Source: Lelliottia sp. WAP21 (GTDB taxonomy: Bacteria; Pseudomonadota; Gammaproteobacteria; Enterobacterales; Enterobacteriaceae). Taken from it: a stretch of DNA of 64,000 nucleotides. A program made the position numbers and the translations under genes. Under the pieces are notes generated by a model. It had not been told where the DNA came from, did not search any database, and saw only the letters and a program-made list of their open reading frames with translations. How positions within the stretch are numbered: position 1 is the first letter of the stretch; every line of letters begins with the position of its first letter. The stretch spans positions 124,001 through 188,000 of the forward strand of contig NZ_JAIWPG020000001.1 in the NCBI RefSeq assembly GCF_020532665.2. Direction: 5' to 3'. Positions 54,303 through 64,000 of the stretch are shown in pieces.

Positions 54303-55646
54303 TCAGAGCAAACCACAACGCCGTTTGCTGCGCGCTTCTGCCTCCTCATACAGGGTAAACTCGTCGAGCACCGGGGTGCCCAACGCCTCTTCAAACGCGT
54401 GGCGGCTGGCGTTGCCGTGGCTTCGTGCCTGCGTTTCATTCCCCAGGTTAGACTGGAAAATGCCCGCCGCGCTCACCGGAAGAAAATCTTCATAAGTGAT
54501 GGGTTGCGCCACCATCCACCCGCGTTCAATCAGCGGTTGCGGATCATCTCCCGGACGAAATGCCTGCCGGTGCGCCTCGCCTGCCGGGGTTAAACGGTAG
54601 CGAAAATAGGCCAGTTCCTGACGGCGCAAAAACATCTCACTGTCCGGGAAAGCCTGAAAAACGTCGCGTAAATGCAGTTGATGCGTCAGATTATCTTTTC
54701 CGGTTCCGGCTTCGCTCAGCAGGCGGTCATACAACGCGCGGCCCTTCGGCGTGAGTGCCACGCCCCGCTGCTCAATTTCACCAAAACGCGCCGTATGTGT
54801 TCCGGCATGTTCCCCGGCAAACAGAATCGGCTCTTCAAGCGCTTTAAAGCTGGTCTGACGCAGCAGAACCGGCACGTCGCGTCGTGGCGGTCCCTCAATC
54901 AACACTTTAGGTTCAATACCGTACTGCGGCATCAGTTCCTGGGCACGATCGATATCGAGCGTGCGGGGCGTCAAATGGTTGATATGGCAGCCGGGGAAAC
55001 AGACCACATCCGCAATAAGACGATGCTCGTTATGGAGGGCCAGGTAGGTCTCCTGATCGACAATCGCGTGGCGGTGCCAGCGGAATGTCTCCAGCGCCTC
55101 ATGCACAAACTCTTCCATCTGTTGCTGAGTGAACTGGCCTTCAGCTTCATGCAGCTCTACCAGCGCAAGGCAGCGCGGGGTAAAGATCTGACGACGCGAA
55201 AGAATCTCTGCCGCACGTTCACGCAGGCGAACATTTTCGATCAGCTCCAGCCGTAAGAGTGAGGTAAACACGCGGAAGGGATTACGACACAGTGCCGCAT
55301 CATCAATGGGGCGAAACGCGGTGGAATGCACCGGGACGCCCGCCTGTGACAGATCGTAATAGCTGACGGGAAACATTCCCATAATGGCGAACATGCGCCG
55401 CAGCGTCGACAGCTCCTCTGCCGTACCCACCCGAATCGCTCCGTGACGCTCCACATTCAGGCGCGAGAGCTCGTCTGCGTTAGCAAGCTGTTCGTGTAAG
55501 CGCGGATTGTTTTCCAGTACAGCCAGATTCACGTCTGCGACGAGTTCAAGCAACGTGCCGTACTGCGGAACTTCCTGCTGGTACATCGCCGACATAGCCT
55601 GCGAAAAGTGTTCCCGAATATCATCAGCCGTGATGGTGTTCGCCAT
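54303..55646 (-). CDS. hglS: 2-oxoadipate dioxygenase/decarboxylase HglS (YdcJ)
   Basis: A 447-residue DUF1338-family enzyme, equal in length to E. coli YdcJ. Pseudomonas HglS converts 2-oxoadipate to D-2-hydroxyglutarate in D-lysine catabolism using iron. His68 (NVERHGA), His224 (CHINHLTP) and Glu292 (GEIEQRG) match the spacing of the reported metal ligands with a constant two-residue offset. The ATG at 55646 follows GGAGG by nine bases. In E. coli the physiological role is not shown. Divergent from ydcI across 275 bp. Confidence 0.92.
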   Translation of the reverse strand: MANTITADDIREHFSQAMSAMYQQEVPQYGTLLELVADVNLAVLENNPRLHEQLANADELSRLNVERHGAIRVGTAEELSTLRRMFAIMGMFPVSYYDLSQAGVPVHSTAFRPIDDAALCRNPFRVFTSLLRLELIENVRLRERAAEILSRRQIFTPRCLALVELHEAEGQFTQQQMEEFVHEALETFRWHRHAIVDQETYLALHNEHRLIADVVCFPGCHINHLTPRTLDIDRAQELMPQYGIEPKVLIEGPPRRDVPVLLRQTSFKALEEPILFAGEHAGTHTARFGEIEQRGVALTPKGRALYDRLLSEAGTGKDNLTHQLHLRDVFQAFPDSEMFLRRQELAYFRYRLTPAGEAHRQAFRPGDDPQPLIERGWMVAQPITYEDFLPVSAAGIFQSNLGNETQARSHGNASRHAFEEALGTPVLDEFTLYEEAEARSKRRCGLL

Positions 55647-55921
55647 GATGTCATGCCTCCAGTGAATATTACCTGGAGTGTAGAGAAGACCGTTCCCGTC
55701 GTGGGGAAGAATTTCTGATTTGTGATCCTGGCAGGCAGATGGCGCTTTCCTGTACTTTTTCCCCTTAAGACGGGCCAAAGATTGTGAGAAGAGGAGATTC
55801 ACGAGCCTGAAAAAATGCTTGTTACTCAAATAGATCAAATGTTAAATATATTTTGCTAGCAGGTTATCAAATTTAAACTTCTTTCCTTGTCACCCGTATC
55901 GCTCTGTTTTTAACATCGCTT

Positions 55922-56845
55922 ATGGAAAAAAATGGTTTGTTCAGTCAGCGCATACGCTTGCGCCATTTGCATACATTTGTGGCCGTCGCTCAACAGGGAA
56001 CGCTGGGGCGTGCGGCTGAAACTCTTAACTTAAGCCAACCCGCACTCTCGAAAACGCTGAACGAACTGGAACAGCTCACGGGCACCCGCCTCTTTAATCG
56101 TGGACGCCTCGGTGCGCAGTTGACGCTGGTCGGCGAGCAGTTTCTGACCCATGCCGTAAAAGTGCTTGATGCATTAAATACCGCAGGACAGGCGTTAACC
56201 CGTAAAGACGAACAACCCGCGGACGTCGTACGCATAGGTGCCCTGCCCACGGCGGCGTTAGGTATCTTACCGGCGGTGATCGGACAATTTCACAAACAGC
56301 AAAAGCACACCACGCTTCAGGTGGCCACCATGAACAATCCCATGATCCTGGCCGGACTCAAGTCGGGTGAACTGGATTTAGGGATTGGACGCATGTCTGA
56401 CCCCGAGCTGATGGTCGGTCTGAATTACGAACTGCTGTTTCTGGAATCCCTGAAGCTGGTCGTGCGGCCGGATCATCCCATCCTGCGTGACACTGTCACC
56501 TTAAGCCGGGTAATGGAGTGGCCAGTGGTCGTTTCCCCAAAAGGAACCGCCCCGCGGCATAACGCCGAAGTCATGTTGCAAATGCAGGGCTGTAAGCTGC
56601 CGTCAGGGTGTATCGAAACGCTGTCGGCCTCGCTTTCCCGCCAGCTTACGGTGGATTATGACTATGTCTGGTTCGTCCCCTCCGGCGCGGTGAAAGAAGA
56701 TTTACGTCAGGGCACGCTGGTGGCTTTACCTGTTGCGTCACCCGGCGCAGGTGAACCAATAGGCATTCTGACACGCGTGGATACCCCACTCTCAAACGGC
56801 ACGCAAGCGGTGCTCAGCGCCATTCGTAAGTCCATGCCGGTCTAG
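55922..56845 (+). CDS. ydcI: LysR-family regulator YdcI
   Basis: A 307-residue LysR regulator, equal in length and very similar to E. coli YdcI. N-terminal helix-turn-helix: LRHLHTFVAVAQQGTLGRAAETLNLSQPALSKTLNELEQ. In Salmonella/E. coli YdcI affects acid stress resistance and biofilm formation. Divergent from hglS, whose regulation is not known. The 275-bp spacer (55647-55921) is AT-rich and holds both promoters; no gene is visible there. Ends at a strong terminator. Confidence 0.94.
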   Translation: MEKNGLFSQRIRLRHLHTFVAVAQQGTLGRAAETLNLSQPALSKTLNELEQLTGTRLFNRGRLGAQLTLVGEQFLTHAVKVLDALNTAGQALTRKDEQPADVVRIGALPTAALGILPAVIGQFHKQQKHTTLQVATMNNPMILAGLKSGELDLGIGRMSDPELMVGLNYELLFLESLKLVVRPDHPILRDTVTLSRVMEWPVVVSPKGTAPRHNAEVMLQMQGCKLPSGCIETLSASLSRQLTVDYDYVWFVPSGAVKEDLRQGTLVALPVASPGAGEPIGILTRVDTPLSNGTQAVLSAIRKSMPV

Positions 56846-56867
56846 TACAGCTGGTATTCTCCTTCTG

Positions 56868-56891
56868 ACCCGCCTTTACGGCGGGTTTTTT
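56868..56891 (+). terminator. Terminator of ydcI
   Basis: CCCGCC and GGCGGG pair around TTTAC, followed by six T residues. The rest of the gap to the dehydrogenase gene (56892-57125) has a small palindrome GCCTTA-AA-TAAGGC at 57009-57022 but no gene. Confidence 0.9.
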
Positions 56892-57125
56892 GTTTAATCA
56901 AATAATGCGAAATCATTTATTAACAATTGCGCAAAACAATTTAACAGATTTATCATACCCGCCAATTCACCAAATGGTTCATACACCCATTCAAGTGTGA
57001 GTTTTATCGCCTTAAATAAGGCGTTATTCGTGTAAATCATCGTTAACCTCGAATTTATTGACCCATTTGGTACAGATGCAGCACAGCATGCAGCGGAAGA
57101 AGTCGAGGCATTTAAGGAGACAGAA

Positions 57126-59510
57126 ATGGCAACAGGCAGCGCGCCACGCGGGATAGTAAAATTCCTGCAGTGGCTCCTGGTCGGACTGATGACGATTATC
57201 GGTCTGGCAATCGGTGGACTGGGTTTTAAACTGGTCACCGTAGGCGGAAGTATGTACTTCCTGATCGTTGGCGTGGTGATGTTAATCTCCGCCTTCTTAA
57301 TCTTTACGCGCCGCACCAGCGGTATCATTTTGTATGCCGTCGCGTTCATTGCCTCGATCTTCTGGGCCGTGAGTGATGCGGGCTGGGATTTCTGGCCGCT
57401 CTTCTCGCGCCTGTTCACCCTTGCCGTGCTGGCGTTTTTGTGTGCCCTTGTCTGGCCATTCATGCGCGCAGCCAACAGCGCTACCCCTGTCCGCAAGGCA
57501 CCGGCTTTCGGCATCGCCGCCGTACTCGCCGTGGCTATGTTGTTTAGCCTGGGGTGGATGTTTAAGCCGCAAACGCTTGTCGCCGCAAACGAGTCCGTTC
57601 CCGTTAAGCCTGTCGCGCCCGGCGAACAACAAAAAAACTGGGAACACTGGGGCAATACAACCCACGGTGACCGTTTTGCCGCACTGGACCAGATTAATAA
57701 GCACAACGTTAATGAGCTGAAAGTGGCGTGGACTGCGCACACCGGCGATATTCCACAGAGCAACGGCTCTGGGGCGGAAGATCAAAACACCCCGCTGCAG
57801 ATTGGCGACACCCTGTATGTCTGTACGCCTTATAGCAAAGTGCTGGCGCTGGATGTGGATTCCGGTAAAGAGAAATGGCGTTACGATTCAAAAGCCACTG
57901 CACCTAACTGGCAGCGCTGCCGTGGGTTAGGTTATTTTGAAGATAACCAGACGGTGACAACGTCACAAAACGTGACACCACCCGCCGCCTGTGCACGCCG
58001 TCTGTTCCTGCCGACAACCGATGCCCGTCTGATCGCCCTTAATGCTGATACCGGCAAGATGTGCGAAGACTTTGGCGATCGCGGCGTCGTGGATCTCAGC
58101 GTCGGGATGGGTGAAATCAAACCCGGCTACTATCAGCAAACCTCCACGCCGCTGGTCGCGGGCGACGTCGTCGTCGTCGGTGGCCGTGTCGCGGATAACT
58201 TCTCCACCGGTGAACCCCCTGGCGTTGTGCGTGCCTATGACGTGCACACTGGTAAACTGGCCTGGGCCTGGGATCCCGGTAATCCTGACCTGACCGGATT
58301 GCCGCCGGAAGGCCAGACCTATACGCGCGGCACGCCGAACGTCTGGTCTGCCATGTCGTATGACGCGAAATTAAATCTGATTTATCTGCCAACCGGTAAC
58401 GCCACGCCTGATTTCTTCGCCGGCGAACGCACCGCACTGGACGATAAATACAGCTCATCTATCGTCGCGGTGGATGCCACCAGCGGGAAAGTTCGCTGGC
58501 ATTACCAGACCACACACCACGATCTCTGGGATTTTGACCTCCCTTCCCAGCCGCTGCTGTACGATCTGCCGGACGGTAAAGGCGGTACGACCCCCGTACT
58601 GGTGCAGACCAGCAAACAGGGCATGATTTTCATGCTCAATCGCGAAACCGGCGAACCTGTAGCGAAAGTGGAAGAACGTCCGGTGCCGGCAGGCAACGTC
58701 GAGGGTGAACGCTACTCCCCAACGCAACCGTATTCCGTCGGCATGCCAATGATTGGCAACCAGACGCTGACGGAATCCGATATGTGGGGTGCGACGCCTG
58801 TCGATCTGCTGCTGTGTCGTATCCAGTTTAAAGAGATGCGTCATCAGGGCGTCTTTACCCCTCCGGGTCTGGATCGTTCCCTGCAATTCCCGGGCTCCCT
58901 TGGCGGCATGAACTGGGGTAGCGTCTCGGTCGACCCGAACAATGGGCTGATGTTCGTCAATGACATGCGCCTGGGTCTGGCAAACTATATGGTGCCGCGC
59001 GCCAACGTTGCCAAAAACGCCAGCGGTATCGAAATGGGTATCGTGCCAATGGACGGGACCCCTTACGGCGCGATGCGCGAACGTTTCCTGTCACCTCTGG
59101 GGATTCCTTGTCAAAAACCGCCATTCGGCACCATGTCGGCGGTTGATCTGAAGAGCGGGAAACTGGTCTGGCAGGTTCCGGTCGGTACCGTCGAAGATAC
59201 CGGACCGCTTGGCATTCGTATGCATATGCCCATCCCTATCGGCATGCCGACGCTGGGAGCATCGCTGTCAACGCAGTCAGGTTTACTGTTCTTTGCGGGA
59301 ACGCAGGACTTCTATCTGCGCGCGTTTGATACCGCGACAGGGAAAGAGATCTGGAAGGACCGTCTGCCAGTCGGTAGTCAGTCAGGCCCGATGACCTACG
59401 TTTCGCCGAAAACCGGTAAGCAGTACATCATCATTAACGCGGGTGGCGCACGTCAGTCACCGGATCGCGGTGATTACATTATTGCTTACGCCGTGCCCGA
59501 TAAGGCGTAA
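57126..59510 (+). CDS. Membrane-bound PQQ-dependent dehydrogenase (Gcd/quinate dehydrogenase family)
   Basis: A 794-residue quinoprotein with the Gcd architecture: five N-terminal helices (about 15-145) and a periplasmic eight-bladed propeller. Family motifs are HHDLWDFDLP at 464-473 with catalytic Asp469, Lys497 (matching Gcd Asp466 and Lys493), and DMWGATP. It should pass electrons to ubiquinone. But residue 262, His in E. coli Gcd (QHVTCRG), is Trp here (NWQRCRG), so glucose specificity is doubtful. The pqq genes are not in the window. ATG at 57126 follows AAGGAG. Not syntenic with E. coli gcd; probably a paralogue. Confidence 0.9.
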   Translation: MATGSAPRGIVKFLQWLLVGLMTIIGLAIGGLGFKLVTVGGSMYFLIVGVVMLISAFLIFTRRTSGIILYAVAFIASIFWAVSDAGWDFWPLFSRLFTLAVLAFLCALVWPFMRAANSATPVRKAPAFGIAAVLAVAMLFSLGWMFKPQTLVAANESVPVKPVAPGEQQKNWEHWGNTTHGDRFAALDQINKHNVNELKVAWTAHTGDIPQSNGSGAEDQNTPLQIGDTLYVCTPYSKVLALDVDSGKEKWRYDSKATAPNWQRCRGLGYFEDNQTVTTSQNVTPPAACARRLFLPTTDARLIALNADTGKMCEDFGDRGVVDLSVGMGEIKPGYYQQTSTPLVAGDVVVVGGRVADNFSTGEPPGVVRAYDVHTGKLAWAWDPGNPDLTGLPPEGQTYTRGTPNVWSAMSYDAKLNLIYLPTGNATPDFFAGERTALDDKYSSSIVAVDATSGKVRWHYQTTHHDLWDFDLPSQPLLYDLPDGKGGTTPVLVQTSKQGMIFMLNRETGEPVAKVEERPVPAGNVEGERYSPTQPYSVGMPMIGNQTLTESDMWGATPVDLLLCRIQFKEMRHQGVFTPPGLDRSLQFPGSLGGMNWGSVSVDPNNGLMFVNDMRLGLANYMVPRANVAKNASGIEMGIVPMDGTPYGAMRERFLSPLGIPCQKPPFGTMSAVDLKSGKLVWQVPVGTVEDTGPLGIRMHMPIPIGMPTLGASLSTQSGLLFFAGTQDFYLRAFDTATGKEIWKDRLPVGSQSGPMTYVSPKTGKQYIIINAGGARQSPDRGDYIIAYAVPDKA

Positions 59511-59529
59511 TCAGGGATAACCCAACGCG

Positions 59530-59560
59530 GCCCGCCATTCTGCATGGCGGGCTTTTTTTT
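59530..59560 (+). terminator. Terminator of the PQQ dehydrogenase gene
   Basis: GCCCGCCAT (59530-59538) and ATGGCGGGC (59544-59552) form a perfect nine-pair stem with a five-base loop, followed by eight T residues that reach the stop of the convergent lipoprotein gene. Confidence 0.95.
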
Positions 59561-60002
59561 AGTCCTGGGCCGTCGTGAACATCACCGGTTTGTTCATCGT
59601 AAAAATGACATCCAGATGTTGTTTGACGCCAGGTGTCCAGCAGCTACGTGCCACCGCTTTCCAGGTTTCATCAAAAAAGGCTTTATCCCCTTTGGCGCTG
59701 TATCCTGTCGCCCTGCCGTTCGATTTCACATCGAATGCCACCGTCACTTTGCCTTCAAACGCCTGCCCCGCAGCCTGAGCGGGATAGTTAGGCAGCACTT
59801 GATACACCTCACCGCGACAATCTGACTGGCTGGAATCGGTGCTCGTGTTCTGGTCATTTCCCCCTATCGGAAAGGTGAGTCCCGCTCCTACGCCAACGCC
59901 GTTGCTGCCGCCACCGATGCCAACACCTCCCACGCCTACTGAGCACGCGGAAAGCAAACAGCAAGCAACCAACAACGTCATACCTTTGCCTTTAGCCATC
60001 AT
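59559..60002 (-). CDS. Lipoprotein with TonB C-terminal-like domain
   Basis: A 147-residue lipoprotein from the ATG at 60002 (one at 59999 is equally possible). The lipobox LLSAC (CCLLSAC) is followed by a Gly/Val-rich stretch GVGGVGIGGGSNGVGVGAG, then a Ser/Thr linker. From about residue 70 the sequence GKVTVAFDVKSNGRATGYSAKG...KAVARSCWTPGVK resembles TonB C-terminal domains. Such proteins may link to outer-membrane partners but are too short to span the periplasm. It begins just after the trg terminator. Confidence 0.75.
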   Translation of the reverse strand: MMAKGKGMTLLVACCLLSACSVGVGGVGIGGGSNGVGVGAGLTFPIGGNDQNTSTDSSQSDCRGEVYQVLPNYPAQAAGQAFEGKVTVAFDVKSNGRATGYSAKGDKAFFDETWKAVARSCWTPGVKQHLDVIFTMNKPVMFTTAQD

Positions 60003-60013
60003 ATTTTCACCAT

Positions 60014-60044
60014 AAAAAAAGGGTTCATGCCGGGACATGAACCC
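60014..60044 (-). terminator. Terminator of trg
   Basis: GGGTTCATG (60021-60029) and CATGAACCC (60036-60044) pair perfectly over nine bases and are flanked by A/T runs on both sides. On the minus strand seven T residues follow, ending trg 40 bp past its stop and just before the lipoprotein ribosome site. Confidence 0.9.
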
Positions 60045-60084
60045 TTTTCACACAGCTTAGGCGAATCGTCAACCCATGATGGGT

Positions 60085-61782
60085 TTAGAAGGTTTCCCAG
60101 TTTTCGCTGCTATGCGCGACCGCAGGACGCAACACGCTGGTTGGTTTCGCTACGGCTGGCGTAACGGACGCCCCGCGCCCGTTAGCGCCGCCGTTAAGAC
60201 GGAACGCACCAACCGCTTCGGTCAGACGTGCGCCCTGCTCTTCAAGCGAGGCCGCCGCCGCCGAGGCTTCTTCCACCAGAGAGGCGTTTTGCTGTGTGAC
60301 TTTATCCATTTCGGTAATGGCCTGGCTTACCTGAACAATACCGCGACTCTGTTCATCAGATGCCGCCGCAATCTCAAGCATGATATCGGTGACGCGCTTA
60401 ACGGCATCCACAATATCATTCATCGTATTCCCGGCAGCGACCACTTCACCAGAACCTTGATCGATCAGGGTAACGGACTCATTGATCAGCCCCTCAATCT
60501 CTTTTGCGGCGTTCGCGCTGCGGCTCGCCAGCGTACGGACTTCACTGGCCACCACGGCGAAACCACGCCCCTGCTCACCGGCACGGGCGGCTTCAACGGC
60601 CGCATTCAGCGCCAGAATATTTGTCTGGAAGGCAATGCTGTTAATCACGGCGGTAATTTCAGAAATTTTTCTGGAACTGGCCGAGATATTGTTCATGGTT
60701 TTCACCACGCCGGAGACCATCTGCCCACCGCGACTGGCTTTGCCCGACGCGTCTTCCGCCAGCTTGCTGGCATGATGAGCATTATCGGCATTTTGCTTCA
60801 CCGTGGCCGTCAACTCTTCCATGCTCGCTGCCGTTTGTTCGATTGCCGCTGCCTGCTGCTCGGTACGTGAGGAGAGATCGGTATTGCCCGCTGAAATCTC
60901 GCTGGTGCCCCGATAGATCTCTTCGGCCCCCTGACGCACCGTTCCCACCGTGGTCACCAGGGAATGCTGCATGGTTTGCAGATCGTGCGTCAACCGGCCA
61001 ATCTCACTGCGTCCGGTCAGATCGTCTGCCAGGGTCAAATCGCCTTTCGCAATCAGCTCAATCCGGCGCGCGGCACGCTGCAGCGGGTGAATAACCGTAC
61101 GGCGCAGCACAACAAATGTGATTGCCGTGAGCACTAACGCCAGCGCAAAAGCCCCTACCATAAACATCAGCCCAAGCTGGGTGCGCGTATGCGCTGCGGA
61201 GGTTAAGGCATTTGCACGGTCGGTGCGGATCTTAATGGCTTTCAGCAGAACGTCATTGTAAGCCTCATCGAGCGGGCGCGCGGATTCGTTCTCATGGTTA
61301 ATAATGGCCTCAAACATACCGTTTTTGGCGTATTTCAGCATCGGCTGTAAGCCTGCGATATAAGCATCAAAACGGGTTTTCAGATCGTTATCCAGCGCCT
61401 CGTCAGCCGGAGTGCGCACCGACCGATTCATGTAGGCTTTAAAACCGTCCTGAGATTGTTTGATCCGCGTTTCGGCTTCGGCAATGTTTTGCTTCATTGC
61501 GTCCATTTCCGCGATACGGCTGGCCGCACCGGCGTGGATCATATTGATACGCGCGGTACGTAAATGGTTGGAACTGTTCGACAGACCGGTTCTGACCTGT
61601 ATTTCTGCCGTCACGTCCTGCTGATCGTTATCGGCCTGCAGCAAGAAATAGCCTGCCAGCGCCGAACTCAGGGCAAATAACAGGATGATCCCACCGAGGA
61701 TGGAGGAAAACAGCGGAACCAGGCGAATATGATGCAGGAAGCTAAGCTTTTGCCGGGCGCGTGCCGGTGTTGTGTTGTCCAT
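60085..61782 (-). CDS. trg: Chemoreceptor Trg (ribose/galactose), with NWETF tail
   Basis: A 565-residue methyl-accepting chemotaxis protein orthologous to E. coli Trg (546), which senses ribose and galactose through their periplasmic binding proteins. Helices at about 22-46 and 208-230 flank a four-helix ligand domain with strong identity to E. coli (NSSNHLRTARINMIHAGAASRIAEMDAMKQNIAEAE). HAMP and the signalling tip [17 protein letters not shown] follow. Unlike E. coli Trg it ends in the NWETF CheR/CheB-docking pentapeptide after a longer linker. A sigma-28 promoter lies upstream. Confidence 0.95.
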   Translation of the reverse strand: MDNTTPARARQKLSFLHHIRLVPLFSSILGGIILLFALSSALAGYFLLQADNDQQDVTAEIQVRTGLSNSSNHLRTARINMIHAGAASRIAEMDAMKQNIAEAETRIKQSQDGFKAYMNRSVRTPADEALDNDLKTRFDAYIAGLQPMLKYAKNGMFEAIINHENESARPLDEAYNDVLLKAIKIRTDRANALTSAAHTRTQLGLMFMVGAFALALVLTAITFVVLRRTVIHPLQRAARRIELIAKGDLTLADDLTGRSEIGRLTHDLQTMQHSLVTTVGTVRQGAEEIYRGTSEISAGNTDLSSRTEQQAAAIEQTAASMEELTATVKQNADNAHHASKLAEDASGKASRGGQMVSGVVKTMNNISASSRKISEITAVINSIAFQTNILALNAAVEAARAGEQGRGFAVVASEVRTLASRSANAAKEIEGLINESVTLIDQGSGEVVAAGNTMNDIVDAVKRVTDIMLEIAAASDEQSRGIVQVSQAITEMDKVTQQNASLVEEASAAAASLEEQGARLTEAVGAFRLNGGANGRGASVTPAVAKPTSVLRPAVAHSSENWETF

Positions 61783-61833
61783 GACCGTCGACTCTCTTAT
61801 AGGTAGATGCGTATAAACACGCCTGTAAAATAG

Positions 61834-61860
61834 TCATCGGCACGGCAGGAAATTTGATTA
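61834..61860 (-). promoter_or_regulatory. Sigma-28 (FliA) promoter of trg
   Basis: On the minus strand TAAT-N15-GCCGATGA matches the flagellar consensus TAAA-N15-GCCGATAA in 10 of 12 positions with exact spacing. It ends 52 bp before the trg start codon, appropriate for a late chemotaxis gene. Confidence 0.75.
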
Positions 61861-61911
61861 CGGCTAAAATCGCCAGACAGGTCACACTTTAGAGAAGAAT
61901 ATTCAAGAAAG

Positions 61912-61933
61912 GCCAGCGGCAAAAACCGCTGGC
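61912..61933 (-). terminator. Probable terminator of frmRA
   Basis: GCCAGCGG and CCGCTGGC form an eight-pair stem around a six-base loop, eight bases after the frmA stop; the minus strand continues CTTTCTT, a weak U-tract. Confidence 0.6.
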
Positions 61934-61940
61934 AGAATAA

Positions 61941-63363
<1,423 letters not shown>

Positions 63364-63374
63364 AGCGCCTCCTG

Positions 63375-63398
63375 TATACTGTAGGGGGGTATAGTATA
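63375..63398. promoter_or_regulatory. FrmR operator
   Basis: TATAC-TGTA-GGGGGG-TATAGTATA: a run of six G flanked by inverted AT-rich arms, the form recognised by CsoR/RcnR-family repressors and similar to the E. coli frmR operator. It lies 12-35 bp upstream of the frmR ATG and overlaps the expected promoter. Confidence 0.85.
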
Positions 63399-63528
63399 CC
63401 GTGCGTTATCAGGATGCAAACCTCGGTTTCACCAGTTGCCGACGTCCTGACGCGGTTACCCGTGTTTCATTTCATAAAAAATGCTGTAATATGCAATATA
63501 TTGCGACATTTTGCAGGATAGAAAACCG

Positions 63529-64000
63529 ATGCATAAAACCGCCCGTCAAAAGTACTTGCTTGATCTGATTAGTGAAACGGGTCAGGTCAGCATCAGTGAG
63601 CTGGTGGACAAGCTGCAGGTTTCTGCAGATACCGTCCGGCGGGATCTCAGTGACCTGGAGAAAAAAGGACTGGCGCAAAAAAATCACGGCGGCGCGATTG
63701 CGCTGGATCTTTCAGTCATGAACCGACGTGAACGCTCCACGCTTTTGCCTGAAACGAAGCAACGATTAGGCAAAATGGTCGCGGAAAAAGTCCCTGCCGG
63801 TTCCACCCTCTTTCTTGATGCGGGGAGCACGCTGATGGCGGTTGCGGCTTCGCTTAAGGGTCCGCTCACCGTTATCACGACGTCCCTGGATATTGCTCAT
63901 TTTTTCAGTGACCGTTCGGATATCGATCTGATTCTGGCAGGCGGAAGCTGGGATCCACAGCAACGGCTGTTCGCCGGCAGCGCAACACAATCCTTTATCT
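63529..64000 (+). CDS. DeoR-family transcriptional regulator, 3' end outside window
   Basis: A partial gene running off the right edge; 157 codons are visible from the ATG at 63529, with AGGA about 12 bases upstream. The N-terminal DeoR helix-turn-helix reads RQKYLLDLISETGQVSISELVDKLQVSADTVRRDLSDLEKKGLAQKNHGGA. The sugar-phosphate-sensing domain begins near residue 75 and includes FLDAGSTLMAVA, the family's D-x-G-[ST]-T phosphate loop. Divergent from frmR across 165 bp. It likely controls a carbohydrate operon further right; target unknown. Confidence 0.9.
   Translation, partial: MHKTARQKYLLDLISETGQVSISELVDKLQVSADTVRRDLSDLEKKGLAQKNHGGAIALDLSVMNRRERSTLLPETKQRLGKMVAEKVPAGSTLFLDAGSTLMAVAASLKGPLTVITTSLDIAHFFSDRSDIDLILAGGSWDPQQRLFAGSATQSFI

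Noticed and set aside
56894..57763. 289-codon minus-strand open frame opposite the PQQ dehydrogenase start
   Set aside because: Its translation has no recognisable domain, has a poor start, and lies antisense to a well-supported gene with a ribosome site; it is a reflection of the GC-rich codon pattern.

Overview
The window is chromosomal DNA of an Enterobacteriaceae bacterium with moderately high GC, most like Enterobacter, Lelliottia or Leclercia. Much of the gene order follows the E. coli K-12 chromosome around 32-35 min: tam, yneE, uxaB, yneG, glsB, sad, ptrR, sotB, marC, marRAB, eamA, ydeE, then yncJ, rlhA, sutR, ydcO, tehAB, ydcK, opgD, hglS (ydcJ), ydcI, trg. I see no rRNA, tRNA, CRISPR array, insertion sequence, prophage or origin. 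Genus is inferred; family-level placement is secure.

Layout. 1-5.6 kb: the end of a DUF1264 lipoprotein gene, tam, and a non-E. coli block of a CcdA-thioredoxin fusion, an OmpR-type two-component pair and a secreted alpha/beta hydrolase. 5.7-10.5 kb: four GNAT acetyltransferases around yneE and uxaB. 10.6-16 kb: two diguanylate cyclases, the wreck of a third, yneG-glsB and a chemoreceptor. 16-25.6 kb: sad/ptrR, a PhzF protein, sotB, the complete mar locus, eamA and ydeE. 25.6-33.6 kb: Zur-controlled zinT, urea transporter operon urtABCDE, a MetE-like methyltransferase with a MetJ operator, and a rhodanese. 33.7-48 kb: ftrA, yncJ, rlhA, sutR/ydcO, an AraC/DMT-exporter pair, a DUF3313 lipoprotein, a peptide-binding protein facing a PepT-like peptidase, tehAB and ydcK. 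48-64 kb: opgD, an amino-acid binding protein with an aminotransferase and LysR regulator, a carboxylesterase, hglS/ydcI, a PQQ dehydrogenase, a lipoprotein, trg, frmRA and the start of a DeoR-family gene.

Themes. Nitrogen and sulfur acquisition are prominent. urtABCDE has a well-spaced sigma-54 promoter with an NtrC-like site about 108 bp upstream. The methionine-synthase-like gene carries tandem met boxes. glsB, sad, the SBP-aminotransferase pair and the peptide genes all feed nitrogen or amino-acid metabolism. Stress defence is the second theme: mar, frmRA, zinT, tehAB and several exporters.

No single large unknown system stands out. The best leads are: the NtrC/sigma-54 arrangement at urt; the CcdA-thioredoxin/two-component/hydrolase block with a 21-bp palindrome; Trp at residue 262 of the PQQ dehydrogenase where E. 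coli Gcd has His; a Trg receptor carrying an NWETF tail; frmRA without frmB; a decayed GGDEF gene; and a PepT paralogue divergent from a DppA-like protein.
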